This document shows positions 44,784 through 55,140 of a DNA stretch of 64,000 nt, in pieces. The position numbers and the translations under genes are program-made. Each line of letters opens with the position of its first letter. Positions within the stretch are counted from its first letter, which is position 1. Source of the stretch: Lantana camara (Eukaryota; Streptophyta; Magnoliopsida; Lamiales; Verbenaceae); contig CM074855.1 of NCBI GenBank assembly GCA_037501455.1, forward strand, positions 58,535,001-58,599,000, in the 5' to 3' direction. The notes under the pieces are model-generated. The model was not told the DNA's origin. It did not search any database and saw only the letters and a program-made list of their open reading frames with translations.

Positions 44784-45125
44784 TACAACGCCCGAGCGGG
44801 AGGCGCCACATCCCCCGCACCGAGACCCAACCCGCATAGGAAATGGAAAATCCCTACACGTGTCAAATCACGGCGAACGAGGACACAACACACACGCTAA
44901 GCTAGGCGGGAGCTAACCCTTCAACCAAACAATGACCAACATGAATTAAATCGAGAAACAAATGCAATAGCGGAAGCAATAAACATAAATATTCACATTG
45001 AGCATCCAAGCTCCAAAAATAGATCAACCTATACAATAAGTGGTAGCAATGCCCTCACGGCTCAAAATAACATAATTCGCTCCATACAAACCAAAATATA
45101 AAATATGAGTGCAATTGAGTGTAAA
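44784..45125 (-). mobile_element. 3' LTR of element B, part 1 (U5 side)
   Basis: It aligns with 61653-62000. Its terminus reads TACAACGCCC where the other copy has TGTACCGCCC, so both have lost the canonical TGTAACGCCC by point mutation. The target site GTAAA (45121-45125), repeated at 55136-55140, marks where element A entered. Confidence 0.85.
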
Positions 45126-45861
45126 TGTAGCACCCGGAACGCCAGGCACCACATCCCCCGCACTATAGCCCCAATCCACCTATGAAACGGACAATCCATA
45201 CGTGAATCAAAGCTACAGCGAACGGGAGACAATAAAACGACTCAAGGCTAGGTGGGTACCCTCAATTTAAAACCAACCAATCAATCAAATCAGAGTATTA
45301 AAAGGCGGAAGCAGTAACATTCATTAAATATGTATAGGTACCATATTTATTTATTTACGTATAGATACCAATATTTACACTATCAATACAATATTATCCT
45401 TCAACAAAATAGATAACAGGGCTTGATACAAAATATCCCAAGCTAACTTTCCATGAACAAAATGTGGAATGAAGTGTGCTAGACCCAAATTTAAAGACTA
45501 CAAGACTCTAAATCCCCGCCTAGCACGCCCTGCAAAACACTGAAAAGTTGAGGTGTCAGTCCAACACGGACTGAGCGAGGGGTATAAATAAATATAAGCG
45601 CACATACATGCAAGCTATAACCTCGGGTAATAATTTTGGAAAAACAATACAATCTAATAGGTTAAAAGCGATACTATCGCCCGAGATTACAACTATTCCA
45701 ATTTCAATTCAATCAATTTCGATTCAATCAATAGTGGCCCGGCGAGTGGGGCAATTCTCCAACCTTACACCGACTGTGTACAATCAATCAATCAATTATT
45801 AGGTGATTAGGTGATCAAGCCACTCATTAAGGTGCACAATTAGCAGTTTCAATAATGCCTT

Positions 45862-45912
45862 CTTCCTCCGGGTGATGGTGGGATTGCAAGGCCCCACCAT
45901 CCAATCAATCTG
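45862..45912 (-). ncRNA. Candidate structured RNA element, LTR of A
   Basis: In sense, GATGGTGGGG pairs with TCCCACCATC around the loop CCTTGCAA, followed by ACCCGGAGGAAGAAGG. The stem bases differ from those in array G, yet pairing is complete (nine Watson-Crick pairs plus one G-U). The second LTR has the same element at about 53300-53350. Confidence 0.55.
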
Positions 45913-46533
45913 GGCAGAGGGTACATGAATCCCTAAGCCCGGAACTCCATTTCCGCCCTAATCTCCTAGGGGGTTCAGGGGTCATCCCAATTTGGTGAGG
46001 ATAGCTCTCGAGTTACCCGTCAGCCCATGCTTTCCCGGTTGGCTCGAGTCACTACCCTCGGGCCCACAGTGCAATACAATACTCGCCCAATCAATCAATC
46101 AATCAATCAATTTCTTCAATATATTTCGATAAAACATTTGAAAACCAATCTCATTTGAAAACTATAAGTATAAATATAGGTTTTGGCTTAAAAATATCAC
46201 ATAGGGTTGTACGGGTCCTATGTATCTAAAATTAAACCTCACCTGAACGACCCAAAATAATCCAAGGAAACAGCTCACGGGGCCTGCTCCTCGTCACCAG
46301 GAAGCTGGTCTGTGCAAGAAAGACAATTGTCCGTGAAACACGACTCAAAATGTACCAAATATGACGAACGGCAAAATACGACGAAACGACGGGAAAAATA
46401 CAATGCACCTTAAAAATATTGCGTTTCAACATGTATGCGATCATATAATAGCAATTAGGGGTCAAAGAAATGATTGGAGGATGGTGCTAAATTTTTAATT
46501 TTATGCAGTAGCTTTTGCTCTACATTCACCGTG

Positions 46534-46756
46534 GGAACGGCCGTTCCGGCCTTCCCTTGAAAATGGGAAGGGCCGTTCCCATGGCTCAGAAAACGCGCGC
46601 CAGCGTTTTTTAAATATAAACGCGTCTTGGCTGGGAAGGGCCGTTCCGGCTCGCAGGCCAAAGTGGGAACGGCCGTTCCCAGTCTCGCTGGCCTTGTCTC
46701 AGCATCATGGGAACGGCCGTTCCAGTTTTGAACTGGGGCTGGGAATGGCCGTTCCC
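46534..46756. repeat. Six GGGAACGGCCGTTCCC-like palindromes in LTR A
   Basis: Copies lie at 46534-46547, 46565-46580, 46633-46647, 46665-46680, 46710-46723 and 46741-46756. The one at 46665 is a perfect 16-bp palindrome. The separating sequences are unrelated. The copy in the other LTR (53972-54194) is almost the same, with one palindrome changed by a G to A substitution. Confidence 0.9.
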
Positions 46757-47697
46757 AGAATACGTGAGCAAAAGAATGCAGAGCAGAAACAGAGCAGCCC
46801 TGGCCATCACCACAAATAACCACAAAAATGGCTTCAAGCCAAGTTTAAATACAAATATTAGATGCAATAAATATGCTAGCATGCATTTTGATCAATAACA
46901 ATTCATAAAAACACTTGACTCCATGTTAGATCATCAATAATTCATCATTTGAAACCCATATATTCATTCATGCTCCAAGTCCATAAAACTCAAGATAAAT
47001 GCATCAAACTTGAGCTCAAAGTTCACAATTAATTTTCCAACAACCAATACACAAATCAGCCAAGTTAACACAAAGCCCTATCAATGCCATTTTTACAAGA
47101 AAATCATTCACACTCCATAATTACCTCAAATGAAAGAAAGGGAAGAAGAGATGATGAAGTGATGTTGATGATGCTTGTATGATCCCAAAACCCACAATTA
47201 TTAGCTTGAATGGATGAAATCTCCTCTCTTCAAAGTGAGGGTTTTGATCGGTTGAAATGGGAAGTAAGAACAAGGAAGAAATGTTTGTATGAAGAAAAGA
47301 AATGTAATGGTACGTGATGTTGCTGATCAAGAAGGAGAAAAGATGGCCATTTTGCTATTAAATCCCTTCCCTTATTAAGTTATGCAAGTGAGTCCAAATC
47401 CCATTTTAAGTGATCAATCAAGTCCAATTCAATTAGGTCTCACATTCATGCAAACGAACAATTAAGGACACAAAGGAAATAAATCACGTTCGAGAAAATA
47501 TTTCACATTGCAATCACGTTCAATAATTTCGAAAAATATGATATGATATGAATTTTCAATAAAATGTTAAGAATATAATTTTATAAAATTATGTTATGCT
47601 ATGGAAATTTAGAGAAATGAACAATTAATAATTAAATATATCCCTCAAACGCACACGTGTCGTTCATACCTGAATTGCCGAAAGCTGGGGCGTTACA

Positions 47698-47710
47698 ATC
47701 CTCCCTCCTT
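47698..47710 (-). promoter_or_regulatory. Polypurine tract of element A
   Basis: Minus-strand AAGGAGGGAGGAT ends exactly at the 3' LTR start. Confidence 0.88.
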
Positions 47711-47731
47711 ATAAGAATCTGGTCCCCAGAT

Positions 47732-50700
47732 TCACTGATCGGAAGGGAACAACTCTGGATGGAACCGTCTCATTTTATCTTCGGTCTCCCACGTGGCTTC
47801 TTCGGTCTTATCATTTCTCCAAAGAACCTTAACCATGGGAATCCTCCGATTTCTTAATTCCTGAAACTTCTTGTCCAAAATCTTAACCGGTTTCTGAACA
47901 AACGTAAGACTCGGTTCCAATTCCACTTCTTCAACAGGAATGATCTCGGTTTCATCGGGGTAGTATTTCCTCAGCTGAGACACGTGAAATACATTATGAA
48001 TCCCCGTGAGGCTCGGTGGTAGGTCCAATCTGTAAGCAACTTCTCCAATTCTTTCCAAAATCTCATAAGGACCTAAATAACGAGGTTTAAGTTTACCTCC
48101 TTTCCCAATCCGAGCAAATCCTTTACGTGGAGACGCCTTCAAGAATACCCTGTCTCCAACCTCAAACTCGAGATCCCTTCTGCGACGATCGGCGTAGCTC
48201 TTCTGTCTGTCCTGAGCTGATTTCATCCGTTGTTTTATTAATTGGACTTTCTCAATCATAGCTTCAACGGACTTGGAAGGTTTTTCCAATTTCTCACCTT
48301 TCTTAACCCCTTCCTGCTTAGTCCATTTCCACTCTTCCAAGTCAAAGAACAACGGAGAACGACACTTCCGTCCATAAAGTAGCTCATACGGTGCCATTCC
48401 AATCGAAGCCTGAAAACTGTTGTTGTACGCAAACTCAATCAAAGGTAGCTGATCATGCCAAGAAGACTGAAAATCCAAAGAACAAGCTCGAAGCAAATCC
48501 TCGAGATATCTTATTAATCTCTCGGACTGACCATCCGTCTGAGGATGAAAAGCTGTACTAAACTGGAGCTTCGTACCCAAAACCTCTTGCAATTCACGCC
48601 ACAACCTCGAAGTGAACCGTGGATCTCTGTCTGAAACGATACTGATCGGAATCCCGTGAAGTCTAACAATCTCCCGGTTATAAAGCTCGGCTAGCTTGCG
48701 AATCTTATACGACATCCGAACCGGCAGAAAATGTGCAGACTTCGTCAAACGGTCCACTATCACCCAAATCCCATCAAATCCACCTTTCACCTTAGGTAAT
48801 CCGGACACGAAATCCATCGTCACCTGTTCCCACTTCCACTCAGGAATAGGTAACGGCTGAAGAAGACCTCCCGGTTTCTGATGCTCGGCTTTCACTTTCT
48901 GACAAGTGAGACAATGCTTCACAAATTCGGCCACATTTTTCTTCAATCCACGCCACCAATAATATTGCCTTAAATCCTTATACATCTTGTTTCCTCCGGG
49001 GTGGATAGAATAAGCCGATCTGTGAGCTTCCTCGAGCAACACCCGTTTCAACTCTTCGGGTATAACCACTCGGTTCTTGAAACGAAGAAGACCGGTTTCA
49101 TCGAACCCGAATGGACACTCTGGATCAGCTCTTGCCTTAGCTACCAATCTCTGAACTTCCAAATCTGTACTCTGAGCCTCAAACAACTTGTGCTTCAATT
49201 CTGGCTGGACCGAAATATTAGAAACTCGAGCCTTCAAAACAATTGGCTCGATTCCACTACTCTCACCCACTTCCAAGCTCGACACACTAGCCTTCCTACT
49301 AAGTGCATCGGCGACCACGTTGGCTTTGCCGGGATGGTACTTGATCGTGCAATCATAATCTTCCAACCTTTCCATCCAACGCCGTTGCCTCATATTCAAA
49401 TCCTTCTGAGTGAATAAATACTGGAGGCTTTTGTGGTCGGTGAAAATCTCGAAAGACACTCCATACAAATAATGTCTCCACTTCCCAAGTGCAAAGACTA
49501 CGGCAGCAAGCTCAAGATCATGTGTCGGATAATTCTTCTCATGCTCTTTTAGCTTCCGGGATGCATAAGCAATTACCTTACCCTTCTGAGTCAACACACA
49601 TCCCAAACCTTCCTTAGAAGCATCCGTATAGACAGCATATCCTTCAGAACCTTCCGGAAGGGCTAACACTGGAGCAGACACTAACTTCTCCTTCAAGAAA
49701 GTGAAACTCTTCTCACAATCTTCATTCCAATCAAATTTCACATTCTTCTTCGTCAACCGGGTTAAAGGAGCTGCTAACTTGGAGAAATCCTTCACAAACC
49801 TCCGGTAATAACCTGCCAAACCCAAGAAACTCCTAATCTCAGAGGCATTCCTAGGTTTCTCCCACTTCAACACCGACTCAATCTTGGAAGGATCGACTTC
49901 CACACCTTTGCCCGAAATCACGTGACCCAAGAATGACACCCTGTCAATCCAGAACTCACACTTGCTGAACTTGGCAAACAACTGATGCTCCTTCAAAGTC
50001 CTCAATACCAACTGAAGGTGTCTTGCATGCTCCTCGGCAGACTTCGAGAAAACCAGGATATCATCAATAAAAATGACCACGAACTTATCCAGAAAAGGCC
50101 TGAAGATCCTGTGCATCATATCCATAAAGGCTGCTGGGGCATTAGTCAATCCAAACGGCATCACAACAAACTCATAATGCCCATACCGAGTGTTAAATCC
50201 TGTCTTAGGAATATCCCCTGATCGGATACGCAGCTGGTAGTAACCTTGTCTCAAGTCCAGTTTCGAATAGACTTTCGAACCCTGAAGTATGTCAAACAAC
50301 TCCTCGATGTGCGGAAGAGGATACTTATTCTTGATCGTCATCCGGTTCAACTCCCTATAGTCTATGCACATTCTCAAGGTCCCGTCCTTCTTCTTTACAA
50401 ACAAAACCGGTGCACCCCAAGGAGAAGAACTCGGTCTAATATACCCAATCTCCAACAACGCATCAAGTTGAGTCTTCAACTCTTTCAACTCAGCCGGAGC
50501 CATACGATACGGAGTCTTGGAGTACGGCTCTGCGTTAGGGTACAAGTCGATCACAAACTCAATTTCCCGTTCTGGAGGTAAAGAATCCAATTCCTCAGGA
50601 AAGACCTCGGGAAATTCCTTCACTACTTCCGTCTCTTCCAGTTTACTCTGATCCTTAGGTTTGTTAAGGATATAAGCAATGAAACCCGTGGCTCCCTCTC

Positions 50701-52312
50701 GAACCAACTTATGAGCTTCAGAAAACGAAAGTAGCGGTACAGTCTTGGAACTCCAACCTACTACCAAATCTGATCCCAACTGAACCTTCTTCGCTCTACA
50801 ATCAACTGTGGCGGAATGTCTGTACAACCAATCCATGCCCAGAATAGATCCATAGCAAGTCATCGGCAGCTCAATGAAGTCTGACAAGAAAACCCGACCC
50901 TCGATGCTCACCGGAATCTCTCTGAACACCCGATCAGATTCTAAACTACCACCAAAAGGAGTACTAACCACATAACATGCAGAAGAACGAGAAACAGGCA
51001 AAGGCAAAGAAACAGATATAGCACTCGAAAGAAAGGAGTGAGTAGCTCCCGGATCAAACAACGTATGAATGTTCGTGCCATGTATGCAAATGGTACCTTC
51101 GACTACCGCGGCTGGATCCACATCAGCATCCAGCTGATCTCCGTCCAAAGCATAAGCCCGAGCCCTAATCAGTGGTCTCGGTGCCCCCGGTGGTGGTATC
51201 TTGCGATCCGGACAACCGTCTACCAAATGCTCATCGCTCCCACAAAGTAAGCATAGACCCAAACGCCTCCTGCAGTTATCATAGATGTGTGTCCTCTGTC
51301 CACAGAAGGTACAATAAGGTCTCTCAGGTGGTGGTGGCAAAGCTGGAGCAACTGGAGCAGCTGGAGCTCTAATCGCTGGTCCTGCTGGTCGGGGCTTCTT
51401 CCCTGGGCCCTGTGGAGCTGGTGGTGGAGAAGAATATACCATCGGCCTCTTGCCTGAAGCAGAACCCGAGCCTGAACCCTTAAACCCTGATCCGGCACCT
51501 CTAAAACCTGATCCAGAACCTCTGAATCCCGATCCTGAACCTGAGCCCGAACCTGAACCTGAACGGTAGGTAGACCGCCTCGCATTCACTGAATCCTCAA
51601 CCAATAGAGCCTTCTTGGTAGCCTTTGCCCACGTGCTCGTGTTGACCGCCTCAATCGCTGCCTGAATATCCGGTCTAAGACCCTGAACAAACTGCATCGC
51701 CTTATGGAAATCATCACTCGCTATATTAGGAGCATAGCGGGACAATCTCTCATACTCAGCGATATACTCTGAAACCGACCTGTTTCCTTGCTTCAACTCG
51801 GTAAATTCCTTCAATCTTCTAGTGCGAGAAGATGGAGGAATGAACTTGTTCTGAAATTCTCTAATAAACACTTCCCAGTTCACTTCCTCGCCTGCAGCCT
51901 CTAACACTATCCGGGCACTCTCCCACCAGGAATAGGCCTCACCCTGAATCAAAGAAATGGTACAACGGGCCTTCTCCCTGGACTCACACGGGATGAGCTC
52001 CCAAACCCTCTCGATCTCCCTGAGCCACTGCTCGGCCTGAATATCATTTCCTTTATAAAACTTGGGAGGATGCTGGTTCTGGAACTCCCTAAAGACAGCT
52101 GAAATCTGTGCCCCTGGCTGTGGTGGTGCAACTGGTGGTGCTGGAGGAACATGATCCCGGACTCTCTGATCAATAAGACCCACCACTGCGTTCATAAAGT
52201 CCTGTGGCTGAGCCTGAGGAGGTGGAGGAGGAGGTGGTGATCTCTCCCTGCGATGATGTCGATGATGTCGATGTCTAGGAGATAGATCACGGTGATGTCT
52301 ATCGCGAGGCAT
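47732..52312 (-). CDS. gag-pol: Intact gag-pol polyprotein of a chromovirus (1526 aa)
   Basis: A single open frame codes for all retrotransposon proteins. Residues 70-245 are the gag capsid region ([35 protein letters not shown]). A serine-glycine repeat follows (251-285), then two CCHC zinc knuckles (C334-C337-H342-C347 and C354-C357-H362-C367). The aspartic protease has DPGATHSF with D420. RT spans about 600-780, with catalytic D686 and FIDD at 748-751. RNase H has D897, E934, D959 and D1002. Integrase has the HHCC finger H1097, H1104, C1134, C1137 and the triad D1167, D1228, E1264 (35 residues between the last two). A GPY/F-type region lies near 1408-1420 and a chromodomain at about 1475-1523. 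The start MPRDRHH is the only ATG giving the full gag and resembles the gag starts of B and F. No stop or frameshift is present. Chromodomains of this group are thought to steer integration to heterochromatin. Confidence 0.96.
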   Translation of the reverse strand: MPRDRHHRDLSPRHRHHRHHRRERSPPPPPPPQAQPQDFMNAVVGLIDQRVRDHVPPAPPVAPPQPGAQISAVFREFQNQHPPKFYKGNDIQAEQWLREIERVWELIPCESREKARCTISLIQGEAYSWWESARIVLEAAGEEVNWEVFIREFQNKFIPPSSRTRRLKEFTELKQGNRSVSEYIAEYERLSRYAPNIASDDFHKAMQFVQGLRPDIQAAIEAVNTSTWAKATKKALLVEDSVNARRSTYRSGSGSGSGSGSGFRGSGSGFRGAGSGFKGSGSGSASGKRPMVYSSPPPAPQGPGKKPRPAGPAIRAPAAPVAPALPPPPERPYCTFCGQRTHIYDNCRRRLGLCLLCGSDEHLVDGCPDRKIPPPGAPRPLIRARAYALDGDQLDADVDPAAVVEGTICIHGTNIHTLFDPGATHSFLSSAISVSLPLPVSRSSACYVVSTPFGGSLESDRVFREIPVSIEGRVFLSDFIELPMTCYGSILGMDWLYRHSATVDCRAKKVQLGSDLVVGWSSKTVPLLSFSEAHKLVREGATGFIAYILNKPKDQSKLEETEVVKEFPEVFPEELDSLPPEREIEFVIDLYPNAEPYSKTPYRMAPAELKELKTQLDALLEIGYIRPSSSPWGAPVLFVKKKDGTLRMCIDYRELNRMTIKNKYPLPHIEELFDILQGSKVYSKLDLRQGYYQLRIRSGDIPKTGFNTRYGHYEFVVMPFGLTNAPAAFMDMMHRIFRPFLDKFVVIFIDDILVFSKSAEEHARHLQLVLRTLKEHQLFAKFSKCEFWIDRVSFLGHVISGKGVEVDPSKIESVLKWEKPRNASEIRSFLGLAGYYRRFVKDFSKLAAPLTRLTKKNVKFDWNEDCEKSFTFLKEKLVSAPVLALPEGSEGYAVYTDASKEGLGCVLTQKGKVIAYASRKLKEHEKNYPTHDLELAAVVFALGKWRHYLYGVSFEIFTDHKSLQYLFTQKDLNMRQRRWMERLEDYDCTIKYHPGKANVVADALSRKASVSSLEVGESSGIEPIVLKARVSNISVQPELKHKLFEAQSTDLEVQRLVAKARADPECPFGFDETGLLRFKNRVVIPEELKRVLLEEAHRSAYSIHPGGNKMYKDLRQYYWWRGLKKNVAEFVKHCLTCQKVKAEHQKPGGLLQPLPIPEWKWEQVTMDFVSGLPKVKGGFDGIWVIVDRLTKSAHFLPVRMSYKIRKLAELYNREIVRLHGIPISIVSDRDPRFTSRLWRELQEVLGTKLQFSTAFHPQTDGQSERLIRYLEDLLRACSLDFQSSWHDQLPLIEFAYNNSFQASIGMAPYELLYGRKCRSPLFFDLEEWKWTKQEGVKKGEKLEKPSKSVEAMIEKVQLIKQRMKSAQDRQKSYADRRRRDLEFEVGDRVFLKASPRKGFARIGKGGKLKPRYLGPYEILERIGEVAYRLDLPPSLTGIHNVFHVSQLRKYYPDETEIIPVEEVELEPSLTFVQKPVKILDKKFQELRNRRIPMVKVLWRNDKTEEATWETEDKMRRFHPELFPSDQ

Positions 52313-52543
52313 CCTGAAATCAAGTCACTATTATGCATGTTCGATTAGCCAATGTCAATGTGTGCAAATAATTCACAAATTGCACATAAGTTCAGAAATT
52401 TAACAAATCACCTCAAATTCACATAAGTCAAGTAGGTTCAAGTATCAAATAACAATGCAAGACTCTCAAATTGACAATTAGTTCCTATGCCGTGCGACCT
52501 AGACTTACAAGACACGACACTAGAGACCCGGTTTTGCAACCGA
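52313..52543 (-). other. Untranslated leader of element A
   Basis: About 230 bases between PBS and gag ATG without a distinct feature. Confidence 0.5.
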
Positions 52544-52555
52544 GCTCTGATACCA
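52544..52555 (-). promoter_or_regulatory. Primer-binding site of element A
   Basis: Minus-strand TGGTATCAGAGC matches the complement of the initiator tRNA-Met 3' end over 12 bases and lies eight bases from the LTR. Confidence 0.9.
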
Positions 52556-52563
52556 CCGTAGGA

Positions 52564-55135
52564 TGTAGCACCCGGAACGCCAGGCACCACATCCCCCGCA
52601 CTATAGCCCCAATCCACCTATGAAACCGACAATCCATATGTGAATCAAAGCTACAGCGAACGGGAGACAATAAAACGACTCAAGGCTAGGCGGGTACCCT
52701 CAATTTAAAACCAACCAATCAATCAAATCAGAGTATTAAAAGGCGGAAGCAGTAACATTCATTAAATATGTATAGGTACCATATTTATTTATTTACGTAT
52801 AGATACCAATATTTACACTATCAATACAATATTATCCTTCAACAAAATAGATAACAGGGCTTGATACAAAATATCCCAAGCTAACTATCCATGAACAAAA
52901 TGTGGAATGAAGTGTGCTAGACCCAAATTTAAAGACTACAAGACTCTAAATCCCCGCCTAGCACGCCCTGCAAAACACTGAAAAGTTGAGGTGTCAGTCC
53001 AACACGGACTGAGCGAGGGGTATAAATAAATATAAGCGCACATACATGCAAGCTATAACCTCGGGTAATAATTTTGGAAAAACAATACAATCTAATAGGT
53101 TAAAAGCGATACTATCGCCCGAGATTACAACTATTCCAATTTCAATTCAATCAATTTCGATTCAATCAATAGTGGCCCGGCGAGTGGGGCAATTCTCCAA
53201 CCTTACACCGACTGTGTACAATCAATCAATCAATTATTAGGTGATTAGGTGATCAAGCCACTCATTAAGGTGCACAATTAGCAGTTTCAATAACGCCTTC
53301 TTCCTCCGGGTGATGGTGGGATTGCAAGGCCCCACCATCCAATCAATCTGGGCAGAGGGTACATGAATCCCTAAGCCCGGAACTCCTTTCCCGCCCTAAT
53401 CTCCTAGGGGGTTCAGGGGTCATCCCAATTTGGTGAGGATAGCTCTCGAGTTACCCGTCAGCCCATGCTTTCCCGGTTGGCTCGAGTCACTACCCTCGGG
53501 CCCACAGTGCAATACAATACTCGCCCAATCAATCAATCAATCAATCAATTTCTTCAATATATTTCGATAAAACATTTGAAAACCAATCTCATTTGAAAAC
53601 TATAAGTATAAATATAGGTTTTGGCTTAAAAATATCACATAGGGTTGTACGGGTCCTATGTATCTAAAATTAAACCTCACCTGAACGACCCAAAATAATC
53701 CAAGGAAACAGCTCACGGGGCCTGCTCCTCGTCACCAGGAAGCTGGTCTGTGCAAGAAAGACAATTGTCCGTGAAACACGACTCAAAATGTACCAAATAT
53801 GACGAACGGCAAAATGCGACGAAACGACGGGAAAAATACAATGCACCTTAAAAATATTGCGTTTCAACATGTATGCGATCATATAATAGCAATTAGGGGT
53901 CAAAGAAATGATTGGATGATGGTGCTAAATTTTTAATTTTATGCAGTAGCTTTTGCTCTACATTCACCGTGGGAACGGCCGTTCCGGCCTTCCCTTGAAA
54001 ATGGGAAGGGCCGTTCCCATGGCTCAGAAAACGCGCGCCAGCGTTTTTTAAATATAAACGCGTCTTGGCTGGGAAGGGCCGTTCCGGCTCGCAGGCCAAA
54101 GTGGGAACGGCCATTCCCAGTCTCGCTGGCCTTGTCTCAGCATCATGGGAACGGCCGTTCCAGTTTTGAACTGGGGCTGGGAATGGCCGTTCCCAGAATA
54201 CGTGAGCAAAAGAATGCAGAGCAGAAACAGAGCAGCCATGGCCATCACCACAAATAACCACAAAAATGGCTTCAAGCCAAGTTTAAATACAAATATTAGA
54301 TGCAATAAATATGCTAGCATGCATTTTGATCAATAATAATTCATAAAAACACTTGACTCCATGTTAGATCATCAATAATTCATCATTTGAAACCCATATA
54401 TTCATTCATGCTCCAAGTCCATAAAACTCAAGATAAATGCATCAAACTTGAGCTCAAAGGTCACAATTAATTTTCCAACAACCAATACACAAATCAGCCA
54501 AGTTAACACAAAGCCCTATCAATGCCATTTTTACAAGAAAATCATTCACACTCCATAATTACCTCAAATGAAAGAAAGGGAAGAAGAGATGATGAAGTGA
54601 TGTTGATGATGCTTGTATGATCCCAAAACCCACAATTATTAGCTTGAATGGATGAAATCTCCTCTCTTCAAAGTGAGGGTTTTGATCGGTTGAAATGGGA
54701 AGTAAGAACAAGGAAGAAATGTTTGTATGAAGAAAAGAAATGTAATGGTACGTGATGTTGCTGATCAAGAAGGAGAAAAGATGGCCATTTTGCTATTAAA
54801 TCCCTTCCCTTATTAAGTTATGCAAGTGAGTCCAAATCCCATTTTAAGTGATCAATCAAGTCCAATTCAATTAGGTCTCACATTCATGCAAACGAACAAT
54901 TAAGGACACAAAGGAAATAAATCACGTTCGAGAAAATATTTCACATTGCAATCACGTTCAATAATTTCGAAAAATATGATATGATATGAATTTTCAATAA
55001 AATGTTAAGAATATAATTTTATAAAATTATGTTATGCTATGGAAATTTAGAGAAATGAACAATTAATAATTAAATATATCCCTCAAACGCACACGTGTCG
55101 TTCATACCTGAATTGCCGAAAGCTGGGGCGTTACA
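52564..55135 (-). mobile_element. 5' LTR of element A (2572 bp)
   Basis: It has the same length and boundaries as the 3' LTR and about 13 substitutions against it by eye. Followed by GTAAA at 55136-55140, the second half of the target-site duplication. Predicted donor near 54562 and acceptor near 52968 correspond to those of the 3' LTR. Confidence 0.95.
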
Positions 55136-55140
55136 GTAAA

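Larger units (their letters stand above)
45126..47697 (-). mobile_element. 3' LTR of element A (2572 bp)
   Basis: In sense it starts TGTAACGCCCCAGC (47697) and ends CCGGGTGCTACA (45126). Within it lie, in sense order, a splice donor (TTTGAG then GTAATT, 47124), six GGGAACGGCCGTTCCC-like palindromes (46756 to 46534), the conserved GGGCCC module with hairpin and CCCGGAGGAAGAAGG (about 46065 to 45862), a splice acceptor (TTTTGCAG, ending 45530) followed by GGCGTGCTAGGCGGGG, and the U5 block with GTGCGGGGGATGTGG. An AATC microsatellite lies at about 46085-46112. Confidence 0.95.
45126..55135 (-). mobile_element. Complete Tekay-like Ty3/gypsy chromovirus, element A (10 kb)
   Basis: Two 2572-bp LTRs differ at about 13 positions by eye (about 0.5 percent). 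It has a perfect 5-bp target-site duplication GTAAA, a tRNA-iMet PBS, a polypurine tract and an uninterrupted 1526-codon gag-pol ending in a chromodomain. All parts needed for autonomous transposition are visible, so this is a recent and possibly active insertion. It sits in the 3' LTR of element B. The order gag-PR-RT-RH-INT-CHD defines Ty3/gypsy chromoviruses; the Tekay/Del assignment is from overall similarity. Confidence 0.95.

Noticed and set aside
49001..50581. Open frames of 78-138 codons on the + strand within element A
   Set aside because: They are antisense shadows of the intact gag-pol and carry no motif of their own.
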